Shown in pieces: positions 16,465 through 25,649 of a DNA stretch of 64,000 nt (position 1 is its first letter; every line of letters starts with the position of its first letter). Position numbers and translations under genes: made by a program. The notes beneath the pieces are model-generated. The model was given only the letters and a program-made list of their open reading frames with translations. It was not told the DNA's origin and did not search any database. The stretch is from Fibrobacter succinogenes (GTDB taxonomy: Bacteria > Fibrobacterota > Fibrobacteria > Fibrobacterales > Fibrobacteraceae). The stretch lies in NCBI GenBank assembly GCA_902794535.1, contig CADBHQ010000015.1, positions 62,001 through 126,000 on the forward strand, written 5' to 3'.

Positions 16465-16983
16465 CTATTTTCCCTTCTTTACTGTATCCGCAACAGCGGA
16501 ATCCTTTGCCGTATCTTTTGCAATAGTCTTTGGCTTGACTTTGAAAATGCGAATCAGTTCAGCGGCCATACCATCTTTGTCTTCGTACACGGTACCGGCC
16601 GCCGTCATATACTGCAAATTGCCAAACTTGGCTCGCTTAAAATTCCAATGACCTTTATCGCCCTCAAGAGTCACCTTGATAGTGCTATCCGTTACGGCAT
16701 ACGTTCCCTTCAGGGAATCCGTTTCCATCGTATCTTTCAACACCAGTTGAATCGCTTCGACGGAATTGTCTTCGCCAAGAGTCATGCGCACCATGCGACT
16801 CGTGCAATCATCGCACGGCAATCTTCCGGAATAAAGTCCCGGCACATCCTTCGGGATTTCAATCGCAGGCAAATCCGGCAACGGTGCGGATTTTTCTTCT
16901 TCACAAGCCATCAAGGCAAAGACAGCAAGCAATGGCAAAGCCATTCTTGCAACAGGGAGAACCATGGATTTAAACCTCTTCAT
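16465..16983 (-). CDS. NlpE-like lipoprotein (copper resistance NlpE N-terminal domain)
   Basis: A 172-aa lipoprotein with lipobox LMAC (Cys27). Residues 49-60 read GLYSGRLPCDDC, the NlpE N-terminal signature with its CxxC pair, followed by the small beta-barrel. In E. coli NlpE activates the Cpx envelope-stress system when surfaces or copper are sensed; here that role is only inferred. The C-terminus is a short charged tail rich in KD and AVAD. It lies directly upstream of the LytTR regulator (13 bp), which makes an envelope-sensing pair possible. Confidence 0.75.
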   Translation of the reverse strand: MKRFKSMVLPVARMALPLLAVFALMACEEEKSAPLPDLPAIEIPKDVPGLYSGRLPCDDCTSRMVRMTLGEDNSVEAIQLVLKDTMETDSLKGTYAVTDSTIKVTLEGDKGHWNFKRAKFGNLQYMTAAGTVYEDKDGMAAELIRIFKVKPKTIAKDTAKDSAVADTVKKGK

Positions 16984-17029
16984 GGTTCACAATGTAGTAA
17001 TTTAAATTTGAAACAGGCTTTTAAAGCAA

Positions 17030-17920
17030 CTAAAATCCGGCTGAATAAACGACCCTAAAGCCAAGCGTCTGACTTCGATGCTTGGGGTTTTTCTTGTCAC
17101 GTTCGGCAGAAGCTAGAGCAGTTGCCTTATCGGACCATCCGCCGCCGCGAATTCCCTTGTACGAACCCTCAGCGGGGCCTGTATAGTTCGTTTGCGAAAC
17201 CGTCGGATACGAGCCGTACCAATCGTTCACCCATTCAGCAACATTGCCCGCCATATCATAAAGGTCAAGGTCATTCGGGGTAAAGCCGGCAACCGCTACG
17301 GGGCCCTTATTTTGTGCATAATACGCATATTTCGAGGCGACATCGGTATCCCAGTAGTAAGTCGTCAAGGTCCCCGCACGGGCTGCAATTTCCCATTCCA
17401 TTTCTGTTGGGAGGCGCACCGTTTCCGCCGCGTAGTTTACAGACAAATTCTCTAATTCACCACCATCATTGACCGATTCATAAACATAAGCCGTATCATA
17501 TCCCACTTTTTTTGCAAGCGCATTGCAAAAAAGGGCTGCATCGTACCAGCTTACATTGAAAACCGGATAATCATCGCCCAGCTCATCGTCTTTAGAAATA
17601 GAGCCCATGATTTTGCGGTAAAGACCTTGCGTCACCTCGGTCTTGCCGACAGAAAATGCACTAATCTTATAGTCTACAGTACCGCGAGTAAAGGAAACCG
17701 CCGGCACCCTTACCATCTCTAAATAGTCCGAAAGTTCTGCCAATTCCGAAGATTCCGCCGAAGAGCTAGAACCCGCTTTACCGCTAGAACTTTTCCCTTT
17801 ACCAGAATCGTCATCACCATGGTATACCGGCACCAACTCCGTAGATTCCCCATCCGCTGTGCAAGCGGCTAGGAAAGCGACCGTCAAGCCGACCAATAAT
17901 GTGGCGATTCTTCGTGTCAT
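17030..17920 (-). CDS. FGE/SUMF1-domain lipoprotein
   Basis: A 296-aa lipoprotein: lipobox LAAC (Cys20), a Ser/Gly/Lys-rich linker (about 40-62), then a formylglycine-generating-enzyme-like domain with GKTEVTQGLY, DDYPVFNVSWYDA, RLPTEMEWE, DLYDMAGNVAEW, GIRGGGW and the closing GFRVV. Enzymes of this fold can oxidise Cys to formylglycine, but most bacterial exported members have no known activity and may be ligand-binding folds. The start overlaps the end of the upstream M6-like gene by four bases (ATGA), so the two are translationally coupled and may act together. Confidence 0.8.
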   Translation of the reverse strand: MTRRIATLLVGLTVAFLAACTADGESTELVPVYHGDDDSGKGKSSSGKAGSSSSAESSELAELSDYLEMVRVPAVSFTRGTVDYKISAFSVGKTEVTQGLYRKIMGSISKDDELGDDYPVFNVSWYDAALFCNALAKKVGYDTAYVYESVNDGGELENLSVNYAAETVRLPTEMEWEIAARAGTLTTYYWDTDVASKYAYYAQNKGPVAVAGFTPNDLDLYDMAGNVAEWVNDWYGSYPTVSQTNYTGPAEGSYKGIRGGGWSDKATALASAERDKKNPKHRSQTLGFRVVYSAGF

Positions 17921-20900
17921 TTTACCACTCCTATGCGGTAGAGTTTCTGCTTGGTTTTGCCGCTTTCAAATTTCACCTTGAGTCGAGCTGTATAAACGTC
18001 AGAACCAAGGTCCTTCAAATCAAGGTTTTCAAACTGGTTGCGGCCCTGCTTTGCATCGCTCATTTTTGCCTTGAATACGCAAAGTCCGGTAATATCATAG
18101 AGTTCAAGCGTTGCATTCTTTGCTGCCGCACCGATTTCAAAGCGAGCCTTCGCCTTGCCGCCGCGAACCGGATTCGGGAACATGAAGAATTCAGAAATTT
18201 CATCCTTCGCAGAGACCTTCTTTACATCGGCAAGCTTAGAGGCATCAAAGTAGCCCGTACGTTCGTTACCACCGGCCGGAAGCGCCCACGCGGCATCCGA
18301 TTCTGTGGCATCGCTAGAGGCCTTGCGCAGGCGGAAAGCCGTCAGGTTATTGCGATGCAGCGCATAAAGTTCCGGACCCGCAGATTTCTTGTCAGACACA
18401 GCGTTTGCCACAAAGATGCTCATCGGCTGAACAACCTTTGTAGAATCCATGTCTTCGTAGCTGCCAGCGGCAATCGGGAATCCGTCCGTCACCTGCTTGC
18501 CCTTGCCGGTAAACGCATACACCAGGCCATCGCTGCTCGGCACCAGAATTTCAGGCGTGTCGTCGCCCGTCACATCTACAAGAATCGGGTCACTAAAGAA
18601 TCCATAAACAGGGAATCCAGCAATCGGAAGCCCCGAACGGTCGAGAGCGTACACCAGATTGTCACCAAGGAATACGATTTCAGGATAGCCGTCGCCGTTG
18701 ATGTCACCGATAGCAATGCCGGAGGTTTCATGTTTCAAGCCACTCGTACCTGCAGAACCGCGCTTGTAGTTTTTGGTCCATTTCAAGTCCGTCTTTTCAT
18801 TTGCAGCAGTCGAAACCGCAACCGTTCCGCGACTACCAACCGCAATCATTTCTTCTTTGCCGTCACGATTCAAATCGGTACAAGCAAGTCGATATTTCTC
18901 ATCACCCCGGCCATTCAATTTCACTTCGACACCATGCAAATATGCAGAGCCTGCCGAAGCCACATAATAAGCAAAGGCGGGTTTACCATCTTCGGTGCCA
19001 CAATACGCCATGTCGGTAATACCAGTGTGGTTGCCGGCGCCTTCGTTGCCGAGAGCAGTCACCTTGCCCTCTTTTGCATTATAGACAAAGGAGCCTTTTA
19101 CCGTTGTATAGTAAATGTTGCCGTCAACAATAACGGGCCCTGTCAAAGCAGAATCAATCGTAATTGCGTCTTGCGTCGGGAGTCCACCTACAAAGCTCGT
19201 TTTCACGAATTTACTCGTATGCAGGCTGTAAACATCCTTGCCATCGCTTGCCATGCCCACCAGCGGCCCATAGCTTGCGCCCACGCGGTACAGCGGAACT
19301 TCACGTTCGGCATTGTCGCGGCTCAATGTCTTTTGCACAATTGCGGTATCTGCCGGGAACAAGGTATCGCCCATCGCATTGAACACTTGAAGAGTACCAT
19401 CCATTGCTCCAGCAACAATGAGTTTTTCACCATCGCTTTCAGGATTGTCAACAAACACAGCGCCACGCACAGCAGAGGCAAGGCCAATGTTACGCGGGAA
19501 TTCGGCGCCATCGATGCTTCCGTCATCAATGCTAATGGTCACGCTAATCTTTTGCGCGCCAAAGTTCACCACGCTATCGCCCATGAACGAATTAGAGGTC
19601 TTTTCCGTACGGGCACCCTTCGGCACATTCACCGCAATTTTGATTCCGGTATAGCCGCCCTGGGTCGTCATGGTGTTTGCATAACCGGTAGAACCAATCG
19701 TCTTGACCGTATCAAACTTCTGCTTGGAATCCTTGTTCGGCTTACGCAAGTGCGGCAACAAGTCCGTACCCGATCCGTAGTCATAAGTATCTTCGCCAAG
19801 GGCATTCTTGAACGTCTTGCCAATGCTCAAAATGCCATCGGCTTCGACCATCGCAATACCGAACTGGTGGTCGCGCAAAGTGTCGCCACCCCAGAAGTTT
19901 GCAATGCCGTATTCCAAGGTTTCACGCAAATACCAATCATTTACGCGCCACACCACAATACCGCTTGCCGGGAGGCCCGCATCGTAGCTGTCAATATCAA
20001 CGATAACACCCTTCGCCTTTTTATTGTTGGCCTTGCACTTTTTCGCACAATCCACGCTATCTTCAAAAACCAAATGCAAGCTATCTACAGGCACGGTCTT
20101 GATTGTCGTATCGGTACTTTCACCTGCAGCGCTCAGCGACACGCTGACTTCGCCCTCTTTATTCCAACTGCGCTGACGGTTTTCAATCAGCAGGTATTCG
20201 CTTGCAGAAAGCGGAACCTTCACAATCTCGGTTCCCTTGCCGGTGCCCGCAGCCGAAATTTCGACCGTCACGGGCTTGCCTGCCACCGGGCGCACTTCTT
20301 TTACCGGAGTCCAGCCCATGTAGGCACGTTCCCACGCCGCCGGCAGCGAAGGCAAGAATCCATTGCCCGCATTATAGCCCGCAAAGTCCATCACATCGTA
20401 ATAACCCAAGCGGCTAATGCCCTTCACCACATCGTATGTATTCGGGAGCCCCAGTTCACGCGCGATCTGGTTCACAATAATTCCATTCACGCCCCAGTTC
20501 AGGCCGTCTTGCGACGCGGTTTCGCTCGTGACCATAATCGATTTCAGCGTATCGATGGCAGCATCCTTCAACAGCAGGGCTTCGGCCACCAGCGAATCCT
20601 CTTTGCCATTCGCCTTCTTGCCCTCCTTACGGAGCGCCACATTCTTAATCGAATCCGGCAAGTACTGCCAGGCAGACTTGTCAATGTACACATCCATAAA
20701 GTCGCCCGGCGTATCGGCGCCGCGCGTCCCCATGCTACCGCCATCAACCAAGCGGCTTGCACCCGCATGAATAATCATGTAGGCACGTTTTGTATTCGGG
20801 TTCTTCGAAAGCGGTTCCTTGAACGGAGAATCGCCCGATTCATGCGCCGCCATCACGGCGTCATAAATAAACTGCAAGTAGTCGCGACTGCGGGCATCGT

Positions 20901-21300
20901 CGAATTCCGCCGTCTTTTCGCCCTTCATCTTGCTTGTGCGGTTATAATCGATAATCTGCTTTTTCAGCTTGTAGGCACTCGATTCCTTCGGATAAAAGTG
21001 CGCATCGATGACCACATTACCGTTACTCGCCTTGTTAAAGTAGGCATTGGCAAATTCAAAATGCTTTCTCCAGTAAGGCACACTGTTACGCACACCCACA
21101 GGGTCTAAACTATAAGCATCTTTTTTCGTCTTGTCAGAATCAAAAAGCCCCGTTCCCGTCGTCAGGCTGTTATCTGTTTTTTCTTCGGCAAATTCCACAC
21201 GAATGGCAAACACCTGCAGCGTATCTGCCGCAAACGTCGTCGCTAAAGAGAATAGCCCAAAAACCAATGCAAAAATCTTAGCATTCAACTTCATAACCAT
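17917..21300 (-). CDS. Secreted M6-protease-like protein with degenerate active site, FG-GAP-like repeats and T9SS-like C-terminus
   Basis: A 1127-aa exported protein. Signal peptide 1-25 (TTFA/AD). The N-terminal half resembles immune-inhibitor-A/M6 metalloproteases, including RLGYYDVMDFAGYN and AAWERAYMGWTPV, but the place of the zinc motif HExxH reads N277-Q-I-A-R281 (before ELGLPNTYD), so zinc binding and catalysis are not expected. The middle has FG-GAP-type blades (DLNRDGKEEMIAVG, IGDINGDGYPEIVFLG, DVTGDDTPEILVPSSDG). The end (about 1035-1127) is a sorting-type domain (FMFPNPVRGG, LELYDITGLCVF). It overlaps the FGE lipoprotein gene by ATGA. A second ATG six bases in (21294) is an equally good start; no clear ribosome binding site. 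Confidence 0.8.
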   Translation of the reverse strand: MVMKLNAKIFALVFGLFSLATTFAADTLQVFAIRVEFAEEKTDNSLTTGTGLFDSDKTKKDAYSLDPVGVRNSVPYWRKHFEFANAYFNKASNGNVVIDAHFYPKESSAYKLKKQIIDYNRTSKMKGEKTAEFDDARSRDYLQFIYDAVMAAHESGDSPFKEPLSKNPNTKRAYMIIHAGASRLVDGGSMGTRGADTPGDFMDVYIDKSAWQYLPDSIKNVALRKEGKKANGKEDSLVAEALLLKDAAIDTLKSIMVTSETASQDGLNWGVNGIIVNQIARELGLPNTYDVVKGISRLGYYDVMDFAGYNAGNGFLPSLPAAWERAYMGWTPVKEVRPVAGKPVTVEISAAGTGKGTEIVKVPLSASEYLLIENRQRSWNKEGEVSVSLSAAGESTDTTIKTVPVDSLHLVFEDSVDCAKKCKANNKKAKGVIVDIDSYDAGLPASGIVVWRVNDWYLRETLEYGIANFWGGDTLRDHQFGIAMVEADGILSIGKTFKNALGEDTYDYGSGTDLLPHLRKPNKDSKQKFDTVKTIGSTGYANTMTTQGGYTGIKIAVNVPKGARTEKTSNSFMGDSVVNFGAQKISVTISIDDGSIDGAEFPRNIGLASAVRGAVFVDNPESDGEKLIVAGAMDGTLQVFNAMGDTLFPADTAIVQKTLSRDNAEREVPLYRVGASYGPLVGMASDGKDVYSLHTSKFVKTSFVGGLPTQDAITIDSALTGPVIVDGNIYYTTVKGSFVYNAKEGKVTALGNEGAGNHTGITDMAYCGTEDGKPAFAYYVASAGSAYLHGVEVKLNGRGDEKYRLACTDLNRDGKEEMIAVGSRGTVAVSTAANEKTDLKWTKNYKRGSAGTSGLKHETSGIAIGDINGDGYPEIVFLGDNLVYALDRSGLPIAGFPVYGFFSDPILVDVTGDDTPEILVPSSDGLVYAFTGKGKQVTDGFPIAAGSYEDMDSTKVVQPMSIFVANAVSDKKSAGPELYALHRNNLTAFRLRKASSDATESDAAWALPAGGNERTGYFDASKLADVKKVSAKDEISEFFMFPNPVRGGKAKARFEIGAAAKNATLELYDITGLCVFKAKMSDAKQGRNQFENLDLKDLGSDVYTARLKVKFESGKTKQKLYRIGVVK

Positions 21301-21313
21301 AATTTACAAAAAA

Positions 21314-22063
21314 TTATTCCCCGACGCGCTTGAAGCTCTTGGGAATGTTCAATCGCCAGGTTCCTGAACTGAACGATTTGTTTCGGGCAATCTTCTTGAT
21401 CTTGATTTCCAGGAATTTTTCGCCATCCAAATCAAACTCAATTCTCGACGGAGTATCCACACCCTCGAATTGCTTGAAATCATTAAAATGAATGGTTTCG
21501 GTCTTGCCGCCGCGGCCCATGCGAGAAAGCCAAACGACGTGGCCACCCTCTTTGGCAAATCGGAAAAGGCGCCCTATCTTTTCGCGGGCATAAGTCACGC
21601 CTTCCATGCGTGTCGAATCTTCGGGCGGCTCGACTTCTTCATAGCCTTCGGGCAACAAGCGCCCGTCAAAAATGTCTGCTACCTGATGAATATGCACCAT
21701 CGGGATAGCATCACTGTTCAAGAGTCCGACCATGTAGCCCACACCCTTCATGTAAAGCTTTTCGGTCGGGAAAGTCATCTGCCAGCCTTCTTCTTTCCAC
21801 AAGAGCGACGCGACCCCAATTCCCAGCGGGCCCGTGAGTTCCATACGGTAACGCTTGCCCGGCACCGAGAAAATGACGGCGTCCAGTTCCTGCGTTTTTC
21901 CTTCTTCATAAATCGTCAGCAAAAACTTGGCGCGCAGACTATCACGCGGAGCCTCTTGAGCGCTATCGACCGCAGCGGCAGGCTCCACCACAGGCTTTTT
22001 ACCCGCGCATCCGGCAAGAACGCACAGAGAAAGTAGCACCAATATGGAATAGATAAACTTCAA
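21314..22063 (-). CDS. Lipoprotein, LolA/LolB-like fold (DUF4292-like)
   Basis: A lipoprotein with lipobox LAGC. The ORF can start at a TTG at 22108, but AAGGA lies seven bases before a TTG at 22063, and starting there gives a textbook signal sequence (MKFIYSILVLLSLCVLAGC), so 22063 is chosen (249 aa). The body has the curved-sheet pattern of LolA/LolB-type lipid carriers (KFLLTIYE, GKRYRMELTGPLGIGVASLLW, GWQMTFPTEKLYMKG). It sits directly downstream of a TPR lipoprotein gene, an arrangement also seen for DUF4292 genes in Bacteroidetes. A role in lipoprotein or LPS handling is inferred. Confidence 0.65.
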   Translation of the reverse strand: MKFIYSILVLLSLCVLAGCAGKKPVVEPAAAVDSAQEAPRDSLRAKFLLTIYEEGKTQELDAVIFSVPGKRYRMELTGPLGIGVASLLWKEEGWQMTFPTEKLYMKGVGYMVGLLNSDAIPMVHIHQVADIFDGRLLPEGYEEVEPPEDSTRMEGVTYAREKIGRLFRFAKEGGHVVWLSRMGRGGKTETIHFNDFKQFEGVDTPSRIEFDLDGEKFLEIKIKKIARNKSFSSGTWRLNIPKSFKRVGE

Positions 22064-22099
22064 CAAAAGGTCCTTCGATTCAATCAATTTGGCTCTTGT

Positions 22100-22175
22100 G
22101 ACATGCAATGTGAAATGTGTAATGTGTGATTCATCATCTCACATTTTTCATTCCACATCTCACATTAGCCACAGT
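22100..22175. repeat. Degenerate AATGTGAGATG-type direct and inverted repeats
   Basis: Between the TPR and LolB-like lipoprotein genes, the minus strand has AATGTGAGATG twice (separated by 10 bp) followed by ACACATTACACATTTCACATT, which partly complements them. The block can fold into an imperfect stem. It looks like an intergenic simple repeat; no gene is present. Confidence 0.55.
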
Positions 22176-22182
22176 TTACTTC

Positions 22183-24117
22183 CTACTTTTTATTAAAGTA
22201 TTTCTTTACGGCAGGGTGATGCGGCTGCAATTTTTTCAATTTCTTGTAAGCGGCCTTGGTTTCGTTCTTCATGCCAAGCGCTTCATAAATGGCAGCCATA
22301 TGTTCCCAGTAGACATAGTCATCGTCAAAATGCGGGCTCTTGATAAGCTTCATCACCGTCAGGGCATCTTCAAACATTCCCTTGCGGTAAAATCCCCAGG
22401 CTCTTGAATCCAAGTACGCTTCAGACGGCTCGCCCTTCTTTTCTTCCATTAACAAAGCTTGGTCGACCATACCGATTCCCTTGTCAAGTTCTTCGGGGCT
22501 ACGATTCAAGTCAATCAGTGTGTAGCCATAATAGTTCAACACTTCGGCGCGGTCAATGGAGGGATTCACAAAGCGAAGCACATATTCGAAAATGGCAAAC
22601 GCTTCATCATAACGTTCCATGCGTTCCAAGTTCATGGCGCGCACCACGCGAACCTGCAAATCCGAAGAATCCTTCGAAGCAAGATCCTTGTACAAGCCAT
22701 CGGCACGTTCACGCAAACCCATCGCATTCTTGATTCTTACAGAATCCCCGATATCCTTCTGCAAAATGTCCTGGGCTTCGGCACTCAAAAGGCGGGCATA
22801 CACATTACGGAACTGGCGCCTGTTACGCTCAACATCCATCTTCATGCGGACCATCGAAGCAGAATCCGCAATTCCTTCCATCGGAGTCCACTTGTCCCAC
22901 ACGGCAATCAACGAGTCGAGCATCTTATAGGCTTTATTGTACATTCCAGCTGTGCCATAAGTCAATGCAAGCGACGCCTTATCGCCACCCATCGCAGCAG
23001 AATCCGCCTTTTCGGCATAGCGTACCGCATCTTTAGTCTTCTTTTCTTTAAAAGCAATCGCCGAAAGCGTGTGGTATGCACTCGTTACATAAACCCGCTG
23101 GTCACCCATATTTTCTGCGGCATATTTCAAATGCACTTTTGCACTATCCACATCGCCATATACGTTTTCGTACTGACCCAAGAAACTAGCCAACAGCGGA
23201 GTACGCACCATGTCAACCAAATACTTTTTCTTGAGCATTGCATAGGCTGAATCGCGCTTGTTGTTTTCGGCCAAGGCACTCATCAAGAGCACCACCATGG
23301 ATTCATCTTCTTGCGTCGATTCCGTAAGCGTGTCAACAACGGCCTGAACTTCTTTCAAACGTTTTTGGAACACAAGCCCTTGCACCATTTGCAAAAGCAT
23401 TTTCTTGTCGCCCGTGGCTTCGTGACCTTTTTCAAAAAGTTCCACGACAGCAGAATCCCTGCCCAAATCCAGCAGCAATTTAAGCTGACGCTGGAAAAGT
23501 GTCGGCATGAAATTCACCTGCGGCAGCAACAAATCATACACACGAACCAGTTCCTTAGCATCTTGAATGGCTTCCAGGAACAAGCTATAATCGTACAAAA
23601 GCGTCATGTCCTGGTAGCGCGAAGAATCTAGCGCCGCATTAAAGTACTTGCGGGCAGAATCGGCACGGCCGTCCTTCACGTACAGGTGTGCAAGAATACC
23701 AAGTTGAGAAGCGGTAGCGCGACCTTTCAATGTTTGGGCTCGCTGAGCCTGCAACAGGGCGAGCGAATCCGAGCCCTGCGACATCATGATTTCAGCAAGC
23801 TTGAATGCGAGATAACGGCTCTTGGGGTCCGATTCAGCCGCATGTTGCCAGAACACATTTGCCAAAGCCTTCTCGCCGCGAAGTTCCATTTCTTGGGCGC
23901 GAATGAACGACTCGTGCGCCGCATCTACATTCGGCGCATAAGCTTGTTCTTCGGCAAATTTGATAGAATCCAATTTTGCATTAACTGCAGCGGCAATCGC
24001 AGCAGAATCAGCAGCAGTCAGGGCACTACTCTTTTTCGACGAAGCACACGCTCCGAGCGAAAGCGACATCGTAAAAAGAGTCGCTATCAAAGAAAGTGAA
24101 AGTAGCAATGCCCTCAT
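22183..24117 (-). CDS. TPR-repeat lipoprotein
   Basis: About 644 aa. N-terminal lipoprotein signal with lipobox LGAC, then a helical body with many tetratricopeptide-like units (for example LAHLYVKDGRADSARKYF, LVRVYDLLLPQ, SAYHTLSAIAFKEKKTKDAV, EVLNYYGYTLIDLNRSPEE, MAAIYEALGMKNETKAAYK). Probably a periplasmic scaffold anchored in the outer membrane. The ATG at 24117 is preferred; a TTG at 24135 would overlap the PASTA gene. It follows the PASTA-domain gene by 7 bp and precedes the LolB-like lipoprotein, so these form an operon with a likely envelope-assembly theme. Confidence 0.82.
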   Translation of the reverse strand: MRALLLSLSLIATLFTMSLSLGACASSKKSSALTAADSAAIAAAVNAKLDSIKFAEEQAYAPNVDAAHESFIRAQEMELRGEKALANVFWQHAAESDPKSRYLAFKLAEIMMSQGSDSLALLQAQRAQTLKGRATASQLGILAHLYVKDGRADSARKYFNAALDSSRYQDMTLLYDYSLFLEAIQDAKELVRVYDLLLPQVNFMPTLFQRQLKLLLDLGRDSAVVELFEKGHEATGDKKMLLQMVQGLVFQKRLKEVQAVVDTLTESTQEDESMVVLLMSALAENNKRDSAYAMLKKKYLVDMVRTPLLASFLGQYENVYGDVDSAKVHLKYAAENMGDQRVYVTSAYHTLSAIAFKEKKTKDAVRYAEKADSAAMGGDKASLALTYGTAGMYNKAYKMLDSLIAVWDKWTPMEGIADSASMVRMKMDVERNRRQFRNVYARLLSAEAQDILQKDIGDSVRIKNAMGLRERADGLYKDLASKDSSDLQVRVVRAMNLERMERYDEAFAIFEYVLRFVNPSIDRAEVLNYYGYTLIDLNRSPEELDKGIGMVDQALLMEEKKGEPSEAYLDSRAWGFYRKGMFEDALTVMKLIKSPHFDDDYVYWEHMAAIYEALGMKNETKAAYKKLKKLQPHHPAVKKYFNKK

Positions 24118-24124
24118 GAACTTT

Positions 24125-24898
24125 TTAATCCGCAATCACGAAGTTAACCTTGGAATCAGGCGGCAAGTAATCGCCATGCTTCGGCGAAGTTTCAATCACC
24201 GTTCCAGGCTGACGGCCTTCTTCGTCTTTTTTGCGTTTGATTTTTCCTACTTTAAAGCCAAGCGTTTCCATCTTGATGTAAACGTTGTCAATAAGTTCAC
24301 CGCTAAAATCCGGAAGAGCAGTTTTACCCTGGGTAGCGCCAGCCGAAATCACGACCTTCACCGTGTCGCCAATGCGAACTTTTTCGCCGGCCACTGGAAT
24401 CGTGCGAATCACGACGCCACGCGGAATGCTTTGGTGCGCACCTTTCACAATCGCACCCTGGACAAGGCCTGCGCGAGCAAGCGAAATAGAGGCTTGCTTC
24501 TGGCTCTTGCCGCGCAAATCGGGAATTTCTACTTCGCGAAGGCCCAAGCTTCTCGTGAGCTTGACCGTACGCCCGAGCTTTGCGGTACGTCCGGCGGCAG
24601 GCATCTGCACAAGCACCATGCCGGCAGGAATCTGTGCGCTGTAGCGGCCTTCTTCAAGCCATTCGTACTTGAATCCGGCATCTTCCAAAGCTTTCTGGGC
24701 AGCTTCTTCGCTCATGCCTTCCAAATTCGGGACTTCACCCGTCGAGGCAAAATGACCCGAGAAAATCGGCATGATCAACTTATCAACCGCAAAGGCGAGC
24801 ACAATCAAAAGCACAATCCAAATGCCGATTGCCTTCACTACCGGAGCTTTCTTGGCCCACGCGAGCAATTTATTCAAGAAATTCTTTACTTTATCCAT
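24125..24898 (-). CDS. Membrane-anchored PASTA-domain protein
   Basis: A 257-aa protein with one N-terminal membrane segment (about 20-45) and three PASTA repeats facing the periplasm (starting near VPNLEGMSEEAAQKAL, IPDLRGKSQKQASISL and LPDFSGELIDNVYIKM). PASTA domains bind peptidoglycan fragments or beta-lactam-like ligands and are best known from Ser/Thr kinases and penicillin-binding proteins; here no kinase or transpeptidase domain is attached. The ATG at 24898 is used. It is flanked by the Crp/Fnr regulator (upstream, 15 bp) and the TPR lipoprotein. Confidence 0.85.
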   Translation of the reverse strand: MDKVKNFLNKLLAWAKKAPVVKAIGIWIVLLIVLAFAVDKLIMPIFSGHFASTGEVPNLEGMSEEAAQKALEDAGFKYEWLEEGRYSAQIPAGMVLVQMPAAGRTAKLGRTVKLTRSLGLREVEIPDLRGKSQKQASISLARAGLVQGAIVKGAHQSIPRGVVIRTIPVAGEKVRIGDTVKVVISAGATQGKTALPDFSGELIDNVYIKMETLGFKVGKIKRKKDEEGRQPGTVIETSPKHGDYLPPDSKVNFVIAD

Positions 24899-24913
24899 AA
24901 TCAAGTGTCGTCG

Positions 24914-25627
24914 CTACCCTTTAGTAGCTTTTTCCTGCAAAGCAGTCTCGTCAAAAATCACAATGTCCTTGCCGGTCATGGCAATTGCGTTTGCCTTAAC
25001 CAGCATCGAACAAATGCGGCTCACCGTTTCGCGAGTGGTGCCCGACATATCGGCCAACTGCTGCTGGGTCGGGCGGTTGTGAATCACCGTGACCATTTGA
25101 CCGTTGTCGGTATGAATACGCATACCGCGTTCTTCCATCAAGTTCAGGAGAGTACCGGCAACGCGACCGCTCACAGACATGGTAGAAAGGGAACCAATCT
25201 GCTTGTTTGCCTTGCGCAGCCTCTTGCACATTTCAGACAACAGACACATTGCAATTTCAGGAGTCTTTCGAATCAAGGAAAGGAACGGCTCGCGATGAAT
25301 AATCATCAACTGAGCATCGGTCACGGTACGAACCGAGGCAGACCTCGGTTCGCCGTCGATGAGCGACATTTCACCAAAGAAGTCACCGCGTTCCAAGAAA
25401 CTGAGGATGGTTTCGCGACCATCGACGCCGGTCATGTACACCTGCACCGTTCCCGATGCAATCAGGTACAAGGCCTTCATCGAGCAGTCGCCTTCGAGTA
25501 CCACCGTTTCATCGCGGTTGAAGTCCTGGACAACAACCAAGTTGGCAAGCAAGCCAAGTTGTTCTTCTGTCAATTCAGAAAAGAGATCCACGCCTTTCAA
25601 AAGGCTGCATACATCGTTGTTGTCCAT
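24914..25627 (-). CDS. Crp/Fnr family transcriptional regulator
   Basis: A 237-aa regulator. The cyclic-nucleotide-binding barrel (about 10-130) has GDFFGEMSLIDGEPRSASVRT-type sequence, whose FGEMSL and RSASV resemble the cAMP phosphate-binding cassette, followed by the long dimer helix and a winged helix-turn-helix (about 165-220) with TQQQLADMSGTTRETVSR as the recognition helices. There is no N-terminal cysteine cluster, so it is not an oxygen-sensing FNR. It likely responds to a cyclic nucleotide. It lies between purA and the PASTA gene. Confidence 0.9.
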   Translation of the reverse strand: MDNNDVCSLLKGVDLFSELTEEQLGLLANLVVVQDFNRDETVVLEGDCSMKALYLIASGTVQVYMTGVDGRETILSFLERGDFFGEMSLIDGEPRSASVRTVTDAQLMIIHREPFLSLIRKTPEIAMCLLSEMCKRLRKANKQIGSLSTMSVSGRVAGTLLNLMEERGMRIHTDNGQMVTVIHNRPTQQQLADMSGTTRETVSRICSMLVKANAIAMTGKDIVIFDETALQEKATKG

Positions 25628-25649
25628 AACCTTCTCCTTCTTTTAGATT

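Noticed and set aside
17899-21108. 1069-codon open frame on the plus strand opposite the M6-like gene
   Set aside because: It mirrors the codon pattern of the minus-strand gene, has no domain logic, ribosome site or signal; the minus-strand product has clear motifs.
22100-22175. CRISPR-like or transposon-end repeats
   Set aside because: Only two short degenerate copies, no target-site duplication and no transposase nearby.
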